From the NCBI RefSeq assembly GCF_019511345.1, contig NZ_JAEUAK010000005.1:456412-520411 (forward strand): a stretch of 64,000 nt of DNA. Reading direction: 5' to 3'. This document shows, piece after piece, positions 1 through 9,059 of this stretch. Made by a program: the position numbers and the translations under genes. The notes under the pieces are model-generated. The model was not told the DNA's origin. It saw nothing but the letters and a program-made list of their open reading frames with translations, and did not search any database. How positions within the stretch are numbered: position 1 is the first letter of the stretch; each line of letters starts with the position of its first letter. The stretch comes from Rhizobium mesosinicum (lineage in GTDB: Bacteria; Pseudomonadota; Alphaproteobacteria; Rhizobiales; Rhizobiaceae).

Positions 1-613
1 CGCTGATCGCCAGCGTCGAGCGCACGAGCTGCTGGCCGTGCAGAAGCTCCCGCTCCTCCGCCGAGGTGACGAGAACCGGCAGCGGCATCGGATAGTGCCG
101 CGCCTTGACGGCATCGGCCATGCTGAAAATCACGTTGTAATAGGCAGCCGACCCATCGGGCGCGATATTGCCGGTCAGCGAAACGATGCGGTGATTGGGA
201 CATTCGATCGCCGGCAGCTGGTCGACAGCCGCTTTCAGCGTTCGCCCGGTGCCGACGGCGAGCACGATCGGGTCGGGGCGTTTCAGCCAGCGCTCGATTT
301 CGGAAGCAGCCGCTTCGGCGATGCCGACCGTCGTCGACGACGAGCCCGGATCGCTCGGAACGATTTCGACATGCCGCAGACCGAATTTCTTGCGCAGCTG
401 GTTTGCGAGTTCGAGGCAGGCGGCGATCGGGTGGTCGAGCCGCACCTTGATCAGCCGCTCTGCCACGGCAAGTGAAACGAGCCGCTGCGCCGATTGCCGC
501 GAAATACCCATGGCGGACGCAATTTCATCCTGCGTGCGGCCGGCGACATAGTAGAGCCAGCCGGCGCGCGCCGCGTCATCCAGCCGTCCGGAAGTCTCCG
601 CTTTCTTTGCCAT
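1..613 (-). CDS. SorC-family sugar-binding transcriptional regulator (partial, C-terminus beyond window)
   Basis: About 204 codons are visible, from ATG at 613 to the left edge, where the frame is still open. The protein begins MAKKAETSGRLDDAARAGWL and has an N-terminal helix-turn-helix (around residues 20-45, QDEIASAMGISRQSAQRLV). A Rossmann-like effector domain follows, containing VLAVGTGRTLKAAVDQLP. This is the SorC/DeoR-type layout in which a phosphosugar ligand changes DNA binding. Such regulators usually sit beside polyol or sugar operons, but the rest of this locus lies outside the window, so the ligand cannot be named. The family assignment is good; the function is inferred from the family only. 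Confidence 0.8.
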   Translation of the reverse strand, partial: MAKKAETSGRLDDAARAGWLYYVAGRTQDEIASAMGISRQSAQRLVSLAVAERLIKVRLDHPIAACLELANQLRKKFGLRHVEIVPSDPGSSSTTVGIAEAAASEIERWLKRPDPIVLAVGTGRTLKAAVDQLPAIECPNHRIVSLTGNIAPDGSAAYYNVIFSMADAVKARHYPMPLPVLVTSAEERELLHGQQLVRSTLAIS

Positions 614-712
614 GTGTTGCCGCCAATAATTCCCTGTGAGTCTGTCTGGCGCCAGATCAAAACAAAAATCGGGCAAATGTCGAGGGCGTTGAAAAAGTGA
701 GCAGTCGCTTCC

Positions 713-1369
713 TTACCCGAACCACTTCATGACGACGTAGATGGCCGCCTTGACGAGACCGTAGATCACTCCGCCGGCGACAGCGAGCGAGACCGCCGTC
801 ATGACGAAGCCGAGAAGCGAAAACAACCCGTCTCGTCCAAGAATCGCAAAGGCGAAGATGGAAATCGCGATCGCCGGCAGGATATTGCCGAGCGGTACCG
901 GCAGCACCAGAACGATCGCCAGCACCAGGCAGCAGAAGCCCGCCAAATACTCTGCAGGCGGCTCGACGAGAATACCAAGCCGCGGCTGCAGCATGCGCTC
1001 GGCCCGGGCAAGCCAGGGGTGGATGCGCCCGACGATCGTCTCGAAATCCTCCCGCCGCATGGAGCGCGCCGCAATCGCCTTCGGCAGCCACGGCTTCAGT
1101 CCGAAAGTGAGTTGCGCAGCAAGGAAGATCAGCGGAGCGCCGAGCAGCGAGGACGTGCCGGGCGGAGTCGGAAAGGCGTTCGGCAATGCGAAAATCAGCA
1201 TGAGCGCACCGATCGCCCGATCCCCCATCGTCTGGAACAGGTCGCCGATCGATACGCGTTCGCGGCTTCGATCCGCCGCCATCTGCCGCAGGATGGAGGA
1301 GAGCCGGCGACCTTTCGGACGCGGCCTGCGGGCGGTGGTTCTATTGTCTTCGGTATTTTCGATTGTCAT
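713..1369 (-). CDS. ExoD family inner-membrane protein
   Basis: The 218-residue protein belongs to the ExoD family, named for a Sinorhizobium protein needed for normal exopolysaccharide production and alkali tolerance; its biochemical role is unresolved. Visible features are the family core around FQTMGDRAIGALMLIFALPN and PPGTSSLLGAPLIFLAAQL, then hydrophobic segments near the C-terminus (CLVLAIVLVLPVPLGNILP and following), so it is a polytopic membrane protein. I chose ATG 1369 (MTIENTED); an upstream TTG at 1414 is possible but lacks a better ribosome site. It stands alone, divergent from the ROK kinase. Confidence 0.85.
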   Translation of the reverse strand: MTIENTEDNRTTARRPRPKGRRLSSILRQMAADRSRERVSIGDLFQTMGDRAIGALMLIFALPNAFPTPPGTSSLLGAPLIFLAAQLTFGLKPWLPKAIAARSMRREDFETIVGRIHPWLARAERMLQPRLGILVEPPAEYLAGFCCLVLAIVLVLPVPLGNILPAIAISIFAFAILGRDGLFSLLGFVMTAVSLAVAGGVIYGLVKAAIYVVMKWFG

Positions 1370-1551
1370 TAATCCGGCATCGGCAAGTGGATAACGAAAA
1401 GTCTGCCCGTGCAATATGCCATTAGCATGACTCTGACGGATGAAATTATCGAAGACGCGGCCGATCCCTTAGTTCAATTATCGAATAATCCTTGTAATTC
1501 CGCTCCAAGAGTGCGAGCAGACGCCAAGCAAAGACAATTGGTTGACATCAG

Positions 1552-2463
1552 ATGATTATTTCGTTCGACATCGGAGGCTCCGCCATCAAGGGTGGAATTG
1601 GGCGTTCGGAATCCGACATCGTCCCGCTCGGCCGCCGCCCAACCCCCAAAGATGACTTCCCGGCTTTCGTCGAGACGTTGAAGAGCTTTATCGCTGAAGC
1701 CGGCGAACAGCCCTCGCGCATTGCGCTCTCGATCGCCGGTGTTGTCGACCCGGATACGCAGCGCCTCATCGTCGCCAATATCCCCTGCCTTCACGACCGC
1801 AACCTCGCCGCCGACCTGGAAGCAGAGCTCGCTCTGCCCGTGCTGGTTGCCAATGATGCCGACTGCTTCACCGTGGCGGAAGCCGAGCTCGGCGCCGGCC
1901 GAGGCCACCGCATCGTCTTCGGTGCCATTCTCGGCACCGGCGTTGGCGGCGGCATCGTATCGGATGGTCGCCTCATCAATGCGTCGGGCGGCTTTGCGGG
2001 GGAATGGGGTCACGGACCAATCATCGCGTCGCAGGCCGGCAGTCCGCCCGTCGCAATCCCTGCCTATGTCTGCGGCTGCGGCCAGAAGGGCTGTGTCGAT
2101 ACCGTCGGTGGTGCGCGTGGTGTGGAACGCCTGCACAAGACGCTGCACGATCTCGATTTCTCCAGTGAGGAAATCATCGCCGATTGGCAGAGCGGCGAGG
2201 AAAAGGCCAACCGCACCATCGACGTCTATGTCGATCTGGTCGCCTCGCCGTTGGCACTCGCCATCAATATTACCGGCGCAACCATCGTCCCTGTCGGCGG
2301 CGGCCTCTCGAATGCCGAGCCGCTGCTGGCGGAGCTGGATCAGGCAGTGCGTGCCCGGATCCTGCGGAAATTCGACCGCCCGCTCGTCGTGCGCAGCGAG
2401 TGCCGTATCGAACCGGGCCTGATCGGGGCAGCACTTCTGGGCCTCAAGGCTGAAGCTGCCTAA
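1552..2463 (+). CDS. ROK family sugar kinase (N-acetylglucosamine kinase-like)
   Basis: A 303-residue cytoplasmic kinase that transfers phosphate from ATP to a sugar. The N-terminal phosphate-binding motif FDIGGSAIKGG, the loop GAILGTGVGGGIV and the ROK zinc-binding cluster CGCGQKGC are all present. ROK proteins include glucokinases, N-acetylglucosamine and N-acetylmannosamine kinases, and NagC-type repressors; no helix-turn-helix domain is present here, so this is an enzyme. The convergent neighbour is a beta-N-acetylhexosaminidase, which makes N-acetylglucosamine a reasonable substrate (inference). The start at 1552 has no strong Shine-Dalgarno sequence, but the first motif begins almost at once, so a later start is excluded. 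Confidence 0.85.
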   Translation: MIISFDIGGSAIKGGIGRSESDIVPLGRRPTPKDDFPAFVETLKSFIAEAGEQPSRIALSIAGVVDPDTQRLIVANIPCLHDRNLAADLEAELALPVLVANDADCFTVAEAELGAGRGHRIVFGAILGTGVGGGIVSDGRLINASGGFAGEWGHGPIIASQAGSPPVAIPAYVCGCGQKGCVDTVGGARGVERLHKTLHDLDFSSEEIIADWQSGEEKANRTIDVYVDLVASPLALAINITGATIVPVGGGLSNAEPLLAELDQAVRARILRKFDRPLVVRSECRIEPGLIGAALLGLKAEAA

Positions 2464-2464
2464 A

Positions 2465-2508
2465 GCAATTCCCACAAAAGTGCGCAGCGGTTCTGCGTCC
2501 GGAATTGC
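2465..2508. repeat. Short palindromic intergenic repeat
   Basis: Arms GCAATTCC (2465-2472) and GGAATTGC (2501-2508) enclose a core AAAAGTGCGCAGCGGTT. A close relative of this core, with different outer arms, recurs at 45732-45776. It lies exactly between two convergent genes, so it may also act as a bidirectional transcription stop. Short palindromes of this type are common in rhizobial intergenic DNA. Confidence 0.6.
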
Positions 2509-2519
2509 CGAAACAGAGC

Positions 2520-4430
2520 TCAAAGCTTCGGCCACATCCGGACGATTGCGGCAAAACGCTGCCAGTCCTTCCGCAGACAAGGCGTCCAGGCCGCTTCCGC
2601 GACAGCCGGCAGCCGCGGAAAGACCAGCCGGTTGAAATTGGCTCGCGAGACGCCCCAGATGCAGGCTTGGATACCGCGGATCCGCTCCCTCAGCTCCTCC
2701 GGCAGTTCGCCTTCGGCTTCGTAAGCATAGGTCTTTTCCGGTGGCGTGAAGCAGGCCCAGCTCGCACCCGGCTCGTTCTCGCCTTCGGCCTGCGCCATGT
2801 CGAGATAGTAGGCCTGACCCGGCGCCATGACGATATCATAGCCGTCGCGCGCCAGTTCGATGCCGACTTCAGGCTTTTCCCAGGCCATCAGCAGCGTGCC
2901 GTCGCGATCGACACCGCCGCCATGCGAGACCCCGTTCCAGCCGGCGAGCTTCCTGCTACGCTCCGCAAGCATGGTCTTGATCCGCCGCATAAAATGCGAC
3001 TGGAGCTCGGCGGTATCCGCAAGCTTCTCCTTTTCCATCAACGACTTGCAGGCTGGTGAGGCAAGCCAGCAACCATGCGGCACCTCATCCCCGCCGATGT
3101 GCAGATATTCAAACGGAAAAAGCGCCACCACCTCGTCGAACACCTTGCCGAGGAACTCGTAGGTGAACTCGATCGCCGGATTGAGCGTGTTGTTGGAATA
3201 ATCCTGTACCGAGCGACAGCTGTCCGGCGCCTGCTGCTCGTCGATAAGCTGCGGCAGGGCGAAAAGAGGTGCCGCGCTGTGTCCGGGAATATCGATTTCC
3301 GGTAAGACATCGATATGAAGTGCGTCAGCATGGGCGACGATCCGGCGCGCGTCGTCTTGCGTGTAATATCCCGAGCGCGTTTCGGCATCGTCATGAAGCT
3401 GCGACACCGGAACTCCGCCCGGCCCGCGCTTTGCGCCGATCTCCGTGAGTTCCGGATAGGCCTTGATCTCCAACCGCCAGGCCTCGTCGTCGGTAAGATG
3501 CCAATGGAAAATGTTGAGCTTGTTCCACGCCAGGATATCGATCAGCCTTTCGATGTCCGAAACCGGATAGAACTGCCGCGAAACATCGAGATGACAGCCA
3601 CGCCACTCATAGCGAGGCTGATCGGCTATATTGCCGAAGACCGGAAACTGGAAAGTTTCCGCGTCATGGCGTGCACCGTGCAGCAGCTGCGCCAGAGTGA
3701 TCAGCCCGTAGAACCGCCCGGCCGCATCGTCGCTGGCAAGAATGATCTCCCGAGCAGTAAACCGGAGCTCGCAAGCTGCCGGCATGATCGAGGATTCCGC
3801 CTTGAACCGGATCGGTCGACCGTTCTCAACCGGCTGCAGCGAGAAGGGCACGTCGTCGGCCGGGAAGAGCCGTTGATAGAGCGCAAGCGCCTTGGCTATC
3901 GCCTCGATATTTTCGGGACGCGAGCCGGCTGCCGGATAGAGGGCGACGGGCGCCACGTTGTCCGGCCGCATCGCAAGAGACAACGGCCAGGGCAGCAGCG
4001 AAAAAGGTTCGACCACCTGGCCTTTCGGCAAAAATTCCGGCAACGCACCCCGCTTCGCCACGTCATGCACGAGATCGACAACGCTGACCGGCACTTGCCG
4101 GCCATCGGCAAGCGTAAGGCAGGCTGATTTGATGCCGGACGTGACATGCTCCGGGCCGTTCGTCAGCTCTTCCACGCTGAACTGCCAGCTGTCGCCCGGC
4201 TTGACGGTCAGCCCCTCTGGCGGCGAAACCTCGTGAAAATCTGCAACGCGCCGCTTGAGCACGGCGCCTTCTGCGGCATGTTCGCCCGTCACGCGGGCGG
4301 GCGACTTATAGGCGAGCGTAAAACCGGAGAGCGGATCGTCAGATAGGTTGAAGAGCGTGAAACTGAAGCGTCCGAGGCTTCCTTCGACCGGGCTCCAGCT
4401 CGCTTCCAGACGGTAATCGGCCACAGTCAT
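2520..4430 (-). CDS. Beta-N-acetylhexosaminidase (glycoside hydrolase family 20)
   Basis: The 636-residue protein removes terminal N-acetylhexosamine from oligosaccharides by substrate-assisted catalysis. The GH20 catalytic Asp-Glu pair is visible in YLHIGGDEVP (about residue 447), and the barrel strand FHWHLTDDEAWRLEIKAYPE is typical. The N-terminal 150 residues form a separate beta-rich region, followed by the GH20 accessory domain before the barrel. I chose ATG 4430 because GGAGGGAGGAT lies just upstream; the frame stays open further but has no such site. There is no obvious signal peptide, which suggests cytoplasmic use of imported chito-oligosaccharides. It converges with the ROK kinase, and the two could supply amino-sugar phosphate together. 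Confidence 0.9.
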   Translation of the reverse strand: MTVADYRLEASWSPVEGSLGRFSFTLFNLSDDPLSGFTLAYKSPARVTGEHAAEGAVLKRRVADFHEVSPPEGLTVKPGDSWQFSVEELTNGPEHVTSGIKSACLTLADGRQVPVSVVDLVHDVAKRGALPEFLPKGQVVEPFSLLPWPLSLAMRPDNVAPVALYPAAGSRPENIEAIAKALALYQRLFPADDVPFSLQPVENGRPIRFKAESSIMPAACELRFTAREIILASDDAAGRFYGLITLAQLLHGARHDAETFQFPVFGNIADQPRYEWRGCHLDVSRQFYPVSDIERLIDILAWNKLNIFHWHLTDDEAWRLEIKAYPELTEIGAKRGPGGVPVSQLHDDAETRSGYYTQDDARRIVAHADALHIDVLPEIDIPGHSAAPLFALPQLIDEQQAPDSCRSVQDYSNNTLNPAIEFTYEFLGKVFDEVVALFPFEYLHIGGDEVPHGCWLASPACKSLMEKEKLADTAELQSHFMRRIKTMLAERSRKLAGWNGVSHGGGVDRDGTLLMAWEKPEVGIELARDGYDIVMAPGQAYYLDMAQAEGENEPGASWACFTPPEKTYAYEAEGELPEELRERIRGIQACIWGVSRANFNRLVFPRLPAVAEAAWTPCLRKDWQRFAAIVRMWPKL

Positions 4431-4452
4431 ATCCTCCCTCCAACGGATATAG

Positions 4453-4647
4453 GGCAATCTTTGCTCTCGTTTAGCCATCGCCTTCTCGTCTGCTTCCGCA
4501 GCTTCACAATTCGACGGCAGCATCCTGCGCGTCGATGGCGTGCGCGACCGCATGTTTTTTTGGCAGACGCTCTACTACTGCCGCAAACACCATGGCCGCT
4601 GGAAAATATCGGGCTTCACCGGCTACCTGCCGAACTCCATGGCCTGA
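4453..4647 (+). pseudogene. Decayed C-terminal fragment, possibly of a SnoaL/NTF2-like protein
   Basis: The frame runs from a stop at 4450-4452 to TGA at 4645-4647 and has no plausible start. Its last 40 or so residues look like real protein: DGVRDRMFFWQTLYYCRK followed by HHGRWKISGFTGYLP. An aromatic-rich ending like this resembles the last strands of NTF2/SnoaL-like proteins. It overlaps the upstream region of the hexosaminidase gene on the other strand, which fits a remnant left after a deletion. The family name is a guess from memory; the coding look of the tail is what I actually see. Confidence 0.4.
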
Positions 4648-4665
4648 GGCAAATATAGGCTGAAA

Positions 4666-4692
4666 CAAAAATGGCGCGGCCTCGACCGCGCC
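4666..4692 (-). terminator. Rho-independent terminator of the RND efflux operon
   Basis: Stem GGCGCGG (4673-4679) pairs with CCGCGCC (4686-4692) around a 6-nt loop. On the minus strand it is followed by a run of T residues (4668-4672 read as A on the plus strand). It lies just past the RND permease stop. Confidence 0.8.
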
Positions 4693-4698
4693 ACTGTC

Positions 4699-7600
4699 TC
4701 ATTCGGCTGCCAATGCCGGCGGATGATGGATGTTCCCATCCGCCTCTTCCTGGTTGGCATTGGCATGTTCGTCATTCCTCGTTTTCGGCTCTCGGCCGAA
4801 GAACAGGGCATAGCCGGCCGGCAGCACGAGGATGGTCAGGACGGTCGCGACCAGGATGCCGCCCATCATGGCGTAGGCGAGCGGACCCCAGAAGACGCCG
4901 CGCGAAATCGGGATCAGAGCCAGCACGGCCGTCAGCGCCGTCAGCATGATCGGCCGGAAGCGGCGTACCGCAGCACCGACGATCGCCTCCTGCCGGTGCA
5001 TACCCGCCTTGATATCCTGGTCGATCTGGTCGACGAGAATGATCGAATTGCGGATGATGATGCCGAGCAGCGCGATCACGCCGAGGATCGCCACGAAGCC
5101 GAAAGGCGCGCCGCTGATCAGCAGCGCCGAGGCCGCACCGATGATGCCGAGCGGACCGGTGGCGAAGACCAGCATCGCCTTGCCGAAGTGCTGCAGCTGG
5201 GCCATCAGGAGGATCATGATGACGACGAGCATGATCGGCGCCTTGGCAGCGATCGATGCCTGGCTTTCGGCCGAATCCTCGGCACCGCCCTGGATCTCGA
5301 TCTTGTAGCCGGCCGGCAGGCTGTCCCGCAGATCCTGCATGTCGTTATAGAGCTTGGTCACGACATCGTTCGACTGCACGCCATCAGGCAACGTCGCACG
5401 GACACTGATCGTCGGCAGACGGTCGCGCCGCCATTCGACGCCCTGCTCCATTACCGGCACGACCTTGGCGATCTGCGAGACCGGGACATAGCCGCCGAAA
5501 TCCGTCGGTACATAAATCGAGTTGACGGCCGAGAGCAGCGAACGGTTGGCATCCGGCTCACGAGCGACGATCGAAACCGTCTCCTCGCCGTCGCGGAAAT
5601 CGTCGAGCGGCGCGCCCGACATGGCGGTCTGCAGCATCTGGCGAATGCGCTGTGAGGTGACGCCGAGTGCACGGGCACGGTCCTGGTCGATCACCAGCTT
5701 CATGGCCGGCACCGGCTCCAACCAGTCGTCGTGAATGGCGCCGAGCATCGGATCCCTCGTGAAGCGCTCCTTCACCTGATCGGCAATCTTGCGCACTTCC
5801 GCACGGTCGGGACCCATGACGCGCATCTGCACCGGCCAGCCCGTCGGCGGGCCGAGGAAGAGGCGATCGACCTTGCCGCGGATATCAGGGAAGTCTTCCG
5901 CGAGGATCGTCCTGAGCTTGGTGATCAGCCGCTCGCGGGCTGGCTCATCATTGGCCATGATCAGCAGCTGGGCATAATTCGGGTTGCGAAGCTGTTGGTC
6001 GAGCGGCAGGAAGAAGCGCGGCGCGCCTTCGCCGATATAGGTGGCGATGAACTTCTTGTCCGGATCGTCCATCATCCTGGCTTCCAGCGCCTTGGCCTCG
6101 ACTTCCACCTGCTTGATGCTGGTTCCCTCCGGCAGCCAGAGATCGACGAGAATTTCCGGCCGCGAAGACTGCGGAAAGAAGTTCTGCGGAATGAACTGGA
6201 AGCTCCAGAGGCTGGCAACGAAGGTGCCGAGCGTCAATGCAAGCACGACGACGCGGTGGCGCACCGCCCAAGCGACCGTGCGGCGCAAGCCGCGATAGAA
6301 CCGCGTGTCGAACACGTCGTGATGTTCCCCGGCATGATGACGCTGTTTCAGGATCATGTAGCCGAGCCACGGCGTGAAATAAACCGCCACGAACCACGAA
6401 GTCACCAGCGCAATGCCGACCACATAGAAGAGCGTGCGTACATACTCGCCGGCCGTCGATGCCGCAAAGCCGACGGGAATGAAGCCAGCCGTGGTGATCA
6501 GTGTACCCGTCAGCATCGGGAAGGCAGTCGAGGAATAGGCGAAGCTCGCCGCATCGATCTTGACAAGGCCTTCCTCAAGCTTTCGCTCCATCATTTCCAC
6601 GACGATCATCGCATCGTCGACAAGCAGGCCGAGCGCGATGATGAGCGCACCGAGCGAAATACGCTGCAGGTCGATGCCGAGCTCGTACATGATGGCGAAG
6701 GTCGCAGCCAGAACGAGCGGAATGGCGATGGCGATGACAAGACCCGAGCGCCAGCCGATCGACACGAACGAGACGACGAGCACGATGGCAAGGGCTTCAC
6801 CCAGCGCATGCATGAACTCGCTGACCGCATCTGTCACGACGTCAGGCTGGTTGGAGATCTGGTCGACGGCGACACCATAGGGTAGCGAATCCTCGAAGCG
6901 CTTGTAGGTCGCCTCCACGTCCTTGCCGACATCGGTCACCTTGAAACCCCTGGCCATGACGACGCCGACCTGCACGCTCTCATGACCGTTAAAACGGTAT
7001 TTGCGCTGGTAGGGGTCTTCGAGGCCTGACGCGACGGTGGCGATGTCGCCGAGGCGCGTCACCTGATTGCCGGAGCGCAGGCGCAGTTCGCGGATATCCT
7101 CGACCTTGTGCACATTGCCTTCGACCGAGATGCGTACCGAGCGCAGGCCCGTATCGACATTGCCTGCCGGATCGACCGCGTTCTGGCCCTTGATGGCATT
7201 CTGTAGGTCGGGAATCGTCAGGCCGCGTTCGGCAAGCGCCTTGGAGGAGACGTCGATATAGATCTTTTCCGGCTGATCGCCGATGATGACGGCCTTTTCG
7301 ACACCCGGCGTCGTCAGCAGCATGTCGCGTGCCTGGATCGCGAATTTCTTCAGTTCCGGATAGGAATAACCATCACCACTGATCGAATGCAGCGTGATGA
7401 ACGTGTCGCCGAATTCATCGTTGAAATAGGGACCAAGCAGGCCCTGCGGCAGGTCGCTGTTGATGTCGCCGACCTTCTTGCGCACCTGATAAAAGGCGTC
7501 CGCCACCTGGGCGCTATTCGTATCGCCTTTCACCTGCACGGTGATGATCGTGCTGCCGGCGCGCGTATAGGACTTCACCCAGTCGAGATGCGGGGTTTCC

Positions 7601-7845
7601 TGCAGCTTGCGCTCGATCTTGTTGGTGACCTGGTCTTCCATATCCTGAAGCGAGGCGCCCGGCCAAAGCGCCTGCACCACCATGACGCGGAAGGTGAAGT
7701 CGGGGTCTTCCTTCTGGCCCATGCGGGTCAGGCCGAGCACGCCGGTAATCAGGATCAGTCCGAACAGGAAGCGGGCGATGCTCGGATGGCCGATCGCCCA
7801 GCGTGAAAGATTGAAGGGCCGCTTTTCAGTGGTGGTGGTGTCCAT
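4699..7845 (-). CDS. RND-family efflux transporter, inner-membrane permease
   Basis: At 1048 residues this is the usual size for an AcrB-type proton-driven trimeric pump. The first transmembrane helix (IARFLFGLILITGVLGL), the two periplasmic porter domains and the central helix block with LGLLVDDAMIVVEMMERKLE are all present. The last block IIIRNSIILVDQIDQDIKAG is the usual C-terminal signature. The conserved Asp residues of helix TM4 (VDDAM) needed for proton relay are there. It is the third gene of a tetR-adaptor-permease operon and ends at a strong terminator. No outer-membrane channel gene follows, so a TolC homologue elsewhere is expected. The substrate is unknown. Confidence 0.92.
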   Translation of the reverse strand: MDTTTTEKRPFNLSRWAIGHPSIARFLFGLILITGVLGLTRMGQKEDPDFTFRVMVVQALWPGASLQDMEDQVTNKIERKLQETPHLDWVKSYTRAGSTIITVQVKGDTNSAQVADAFYQVRKKVGDINSDLPQGLLGPYFNDEFGDTFITLHSISGDGYSYPELKKFAIQARDMLLTTPGVEKAVIIGDQPEKIYIDVSSKALAERGLTIPDLQNAIKGQNAVDPAGNVDTGLRSVRISVEGNVHKVEDIRELRLRSGNQVTRLGDIATVASGLEDPYQRKYRFNGHESVQVGVVMARGFKVTDVGKDVEATYKRFEDSLPYGVAVDQISNQPDVVTDAVSEFMHALGEALAIVLVVSFVSIGWRSGLVIAIAIPLVLAATFAIMYELGIDLQRISLGALIIALGLLVDDAMIVVEMMERKLEEGLVKIDAASFAYSSTAFPMLTGTLITTAGFIPVGFAASTAGEYVRTLFYVVGIALVTSWFVAVYFTPWLGYMILKQRHHAGEHHDVFDTRFYRGLRRTVAWAVRHRVVVLALTLGTFVASLWSFQFIPQNFFPQSSRPEILVDLWLPEGTSIKQVEVEAKALEARMMDDPDKKFIATYIGEGAPRFFLPLDQQLRNPNYAQLLIMANDEPARERLITKLRTILAEDFPDIRGKVDRLFLGPPTGWPVQMRVMGPDRAEVRKIADQVKERFTRDPMLGAIHDDWLEPVPAMKLVIDQDRARALGVTSQRIRQMLQTAMSGAPLDDFRDGEETVSIVAREPDANRSLLSAVNSIYVPTDFGGYVPVSQIAKVVPVMEQGVEWRRDRLPTISVRATLPDGVQSNDVVTKLYNDMQDLRDSLPAGYKIEIQGGAEDSAESQASIAAKAPIMLVVIMILLMAQLQHFGKAMLVFATGPLGIIGAASALLISGAPFGFVAILGVIALLGIIIRNSIILVDQIDQDIKAGMHRQEAIVGAAVRRFRPIMLTALTAVLALIPISRGVFWGPLAYAMMGGILVATVLTILVLPAGYALFFGREPKTRNDEHANANQEEADGNIHHPPALAAE

Positions 7846-7869
7846 GATCCTGTTCCCTATCCTGGCCGT

Positions 7870-9009
7870 TCAGCGGACGGCTGCGTCCGTTTCGGCCGAA
7901 GCCGACTGCTGGCCGGGAAGCTTGACCTTCAGGTTTTCGCTCATGAATTGCGTGCCGGCGGCGACGACGAGGTCGCCGCTGTCGAGACCCTTGGCAATAC
8001 GGACGCCATCGCCGGTGAAATCCGCGATCTCAATGTCCCTGGCATGAACGGTTTCACTGCTGCGATCGACGGTCCAGACAACTTTCTTGCCGTCCTTTTG
8101 CGCCAATGCGCTGAGCGGAATGGAGACGTAGGTATCACTGTTGCCGACATCGGCCTCGATCATCGCCGTCATGCCGAGCAGCACACGCGGATCGTTCGGC
8201 AGGCTGACGCGCACCGCGAAGGTGCGCGACTGCTGGTCGGCACTGCCCGCGACCTCGCGAACGGTGCCGTCAAGCACAAGCTTGTCGTCGGACCAGAAGC
8301 TCGCCTTCACGGTCTTGCCCGGCTTGAACTGTGCAATATCGTTTTCCGGCACCGCGATCTGCACTTCCTTCTCGCCATCGACGGCAACGGCAACGACCGG
8401 CGTGCCGGAACCAACGACCTGGCCGACATCGGCATTGATGGTCGTCACGATACCATTCTGATCGGCCTTGAGCTCCGTGTAGCTCACCTGGTTCTTCGCC
8501 TGATTGAGCGCGGAAGCAGCGGCATCGCGGGTCGAGATCGCCTGGTCGTAGCTGAGCGAAGCCTGCTCGGCCTGCGATTTCGGCGCGACATTCTTGTCGA
8601 AGAGCTGCGCGGCGCGGCGGTTGGCGATATCGGCCGTTTCGACGGCCTTTTCGGCAGCAGCAAGGTTGGCTTCGGCGGTCTTCACAGCGAGTTCATAGTC
8701 GGTCGAGTCCATCCGGGCGAGGATATCGCCGGGCTTCACCCGCTCGCCGATATCGACGAGACGCTCGGTGATCTTGCCGTTGACGCGGAAACCGAGGTTC
8801 ATTTCCGTGCGCGCTCTTACCGAGCCCGAATAATCAAGCGTGCGAGTATCACCGGCCTTGGCGATCTCGACCACCTTCACCGGGCGGATGACTTGCTTGA
8901 CCTCTGCCTTTTCTTCGGTGCAGCCGGCGATGCCCAGTCCGATCGCGCTGACGAGCGCGAGGCTCATGACGGACGGCATACGGTTGCTGAAGGTCTTGAG
9001 CGAAAACAT
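7870..9009 (-). CDS. RND efflux periplasmic adaptor subunit (lipoprotein)
   Basis: A 379-residue membrane-fusion protein that links the RND permease to an outer-membrane channel. The N-terminus is a lipoprotein signal ending in the lipobox IAGC, so it should be anchored in the inner membrane. After that come the barrel-sandwich half-motif (NGKITERLVDIGERVKPGDI), an alpha-hairpin of about residues 95-160, the second lipoyl half (LKADQNGIVTTINADVGQVV) and the beta-barrel. I chose ATG 9009 because AGGAG lies 8 nt upstream; the frame extends further but without a site. It is 24 nt upstream of the permease gene and 50 nt downstream of the tetR gene. Confidence 0.92.
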   Translation of the reverse strand: MFSLKTFSNRMPSVMSLALVSAIGLGIAGCTEEKAEVKQVIRPVKVVEIAKAGDTRTLDYSGSVRARTEMNLGFRVNGKITERLVDIGERVKPGDILARMDSTDYELAVKTAEANLAAAEKAVETADIANRRAAQLFDKNVAPKSQAEQASLSYDQAISTRDAAASALNQAKNQVSYTELKADQNGIVTTINADVGQVVGSGTPVVAVAVDGEKEVQIAVPENDIAQFKPGKTVKASFWSDDKLVLDGTVREVAGSADQQSRTFAVRVSLPNDPRVLLGMTAMIEADVGNSDTYVSIPLSALAQKDGKKVVWTVDRSSETVHARDIEIADFTGDGVRIAKGLDSGDLVVAAGTQFMSENLKVKLPGQQSASAETDAAVR

Positions 9010-9059
9010 CTTTCGCACTCCTGATCGTTTTGGGTTTTCTCGAACGGCCCTGGCCGGAC

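Noticed and set aside
1474..2580. A 368-codon minus-strand frame opposite the ROK kinase
   Set aside because: Antisense shadow of a gene with clear kinase motifs; no ribosome site or domain.
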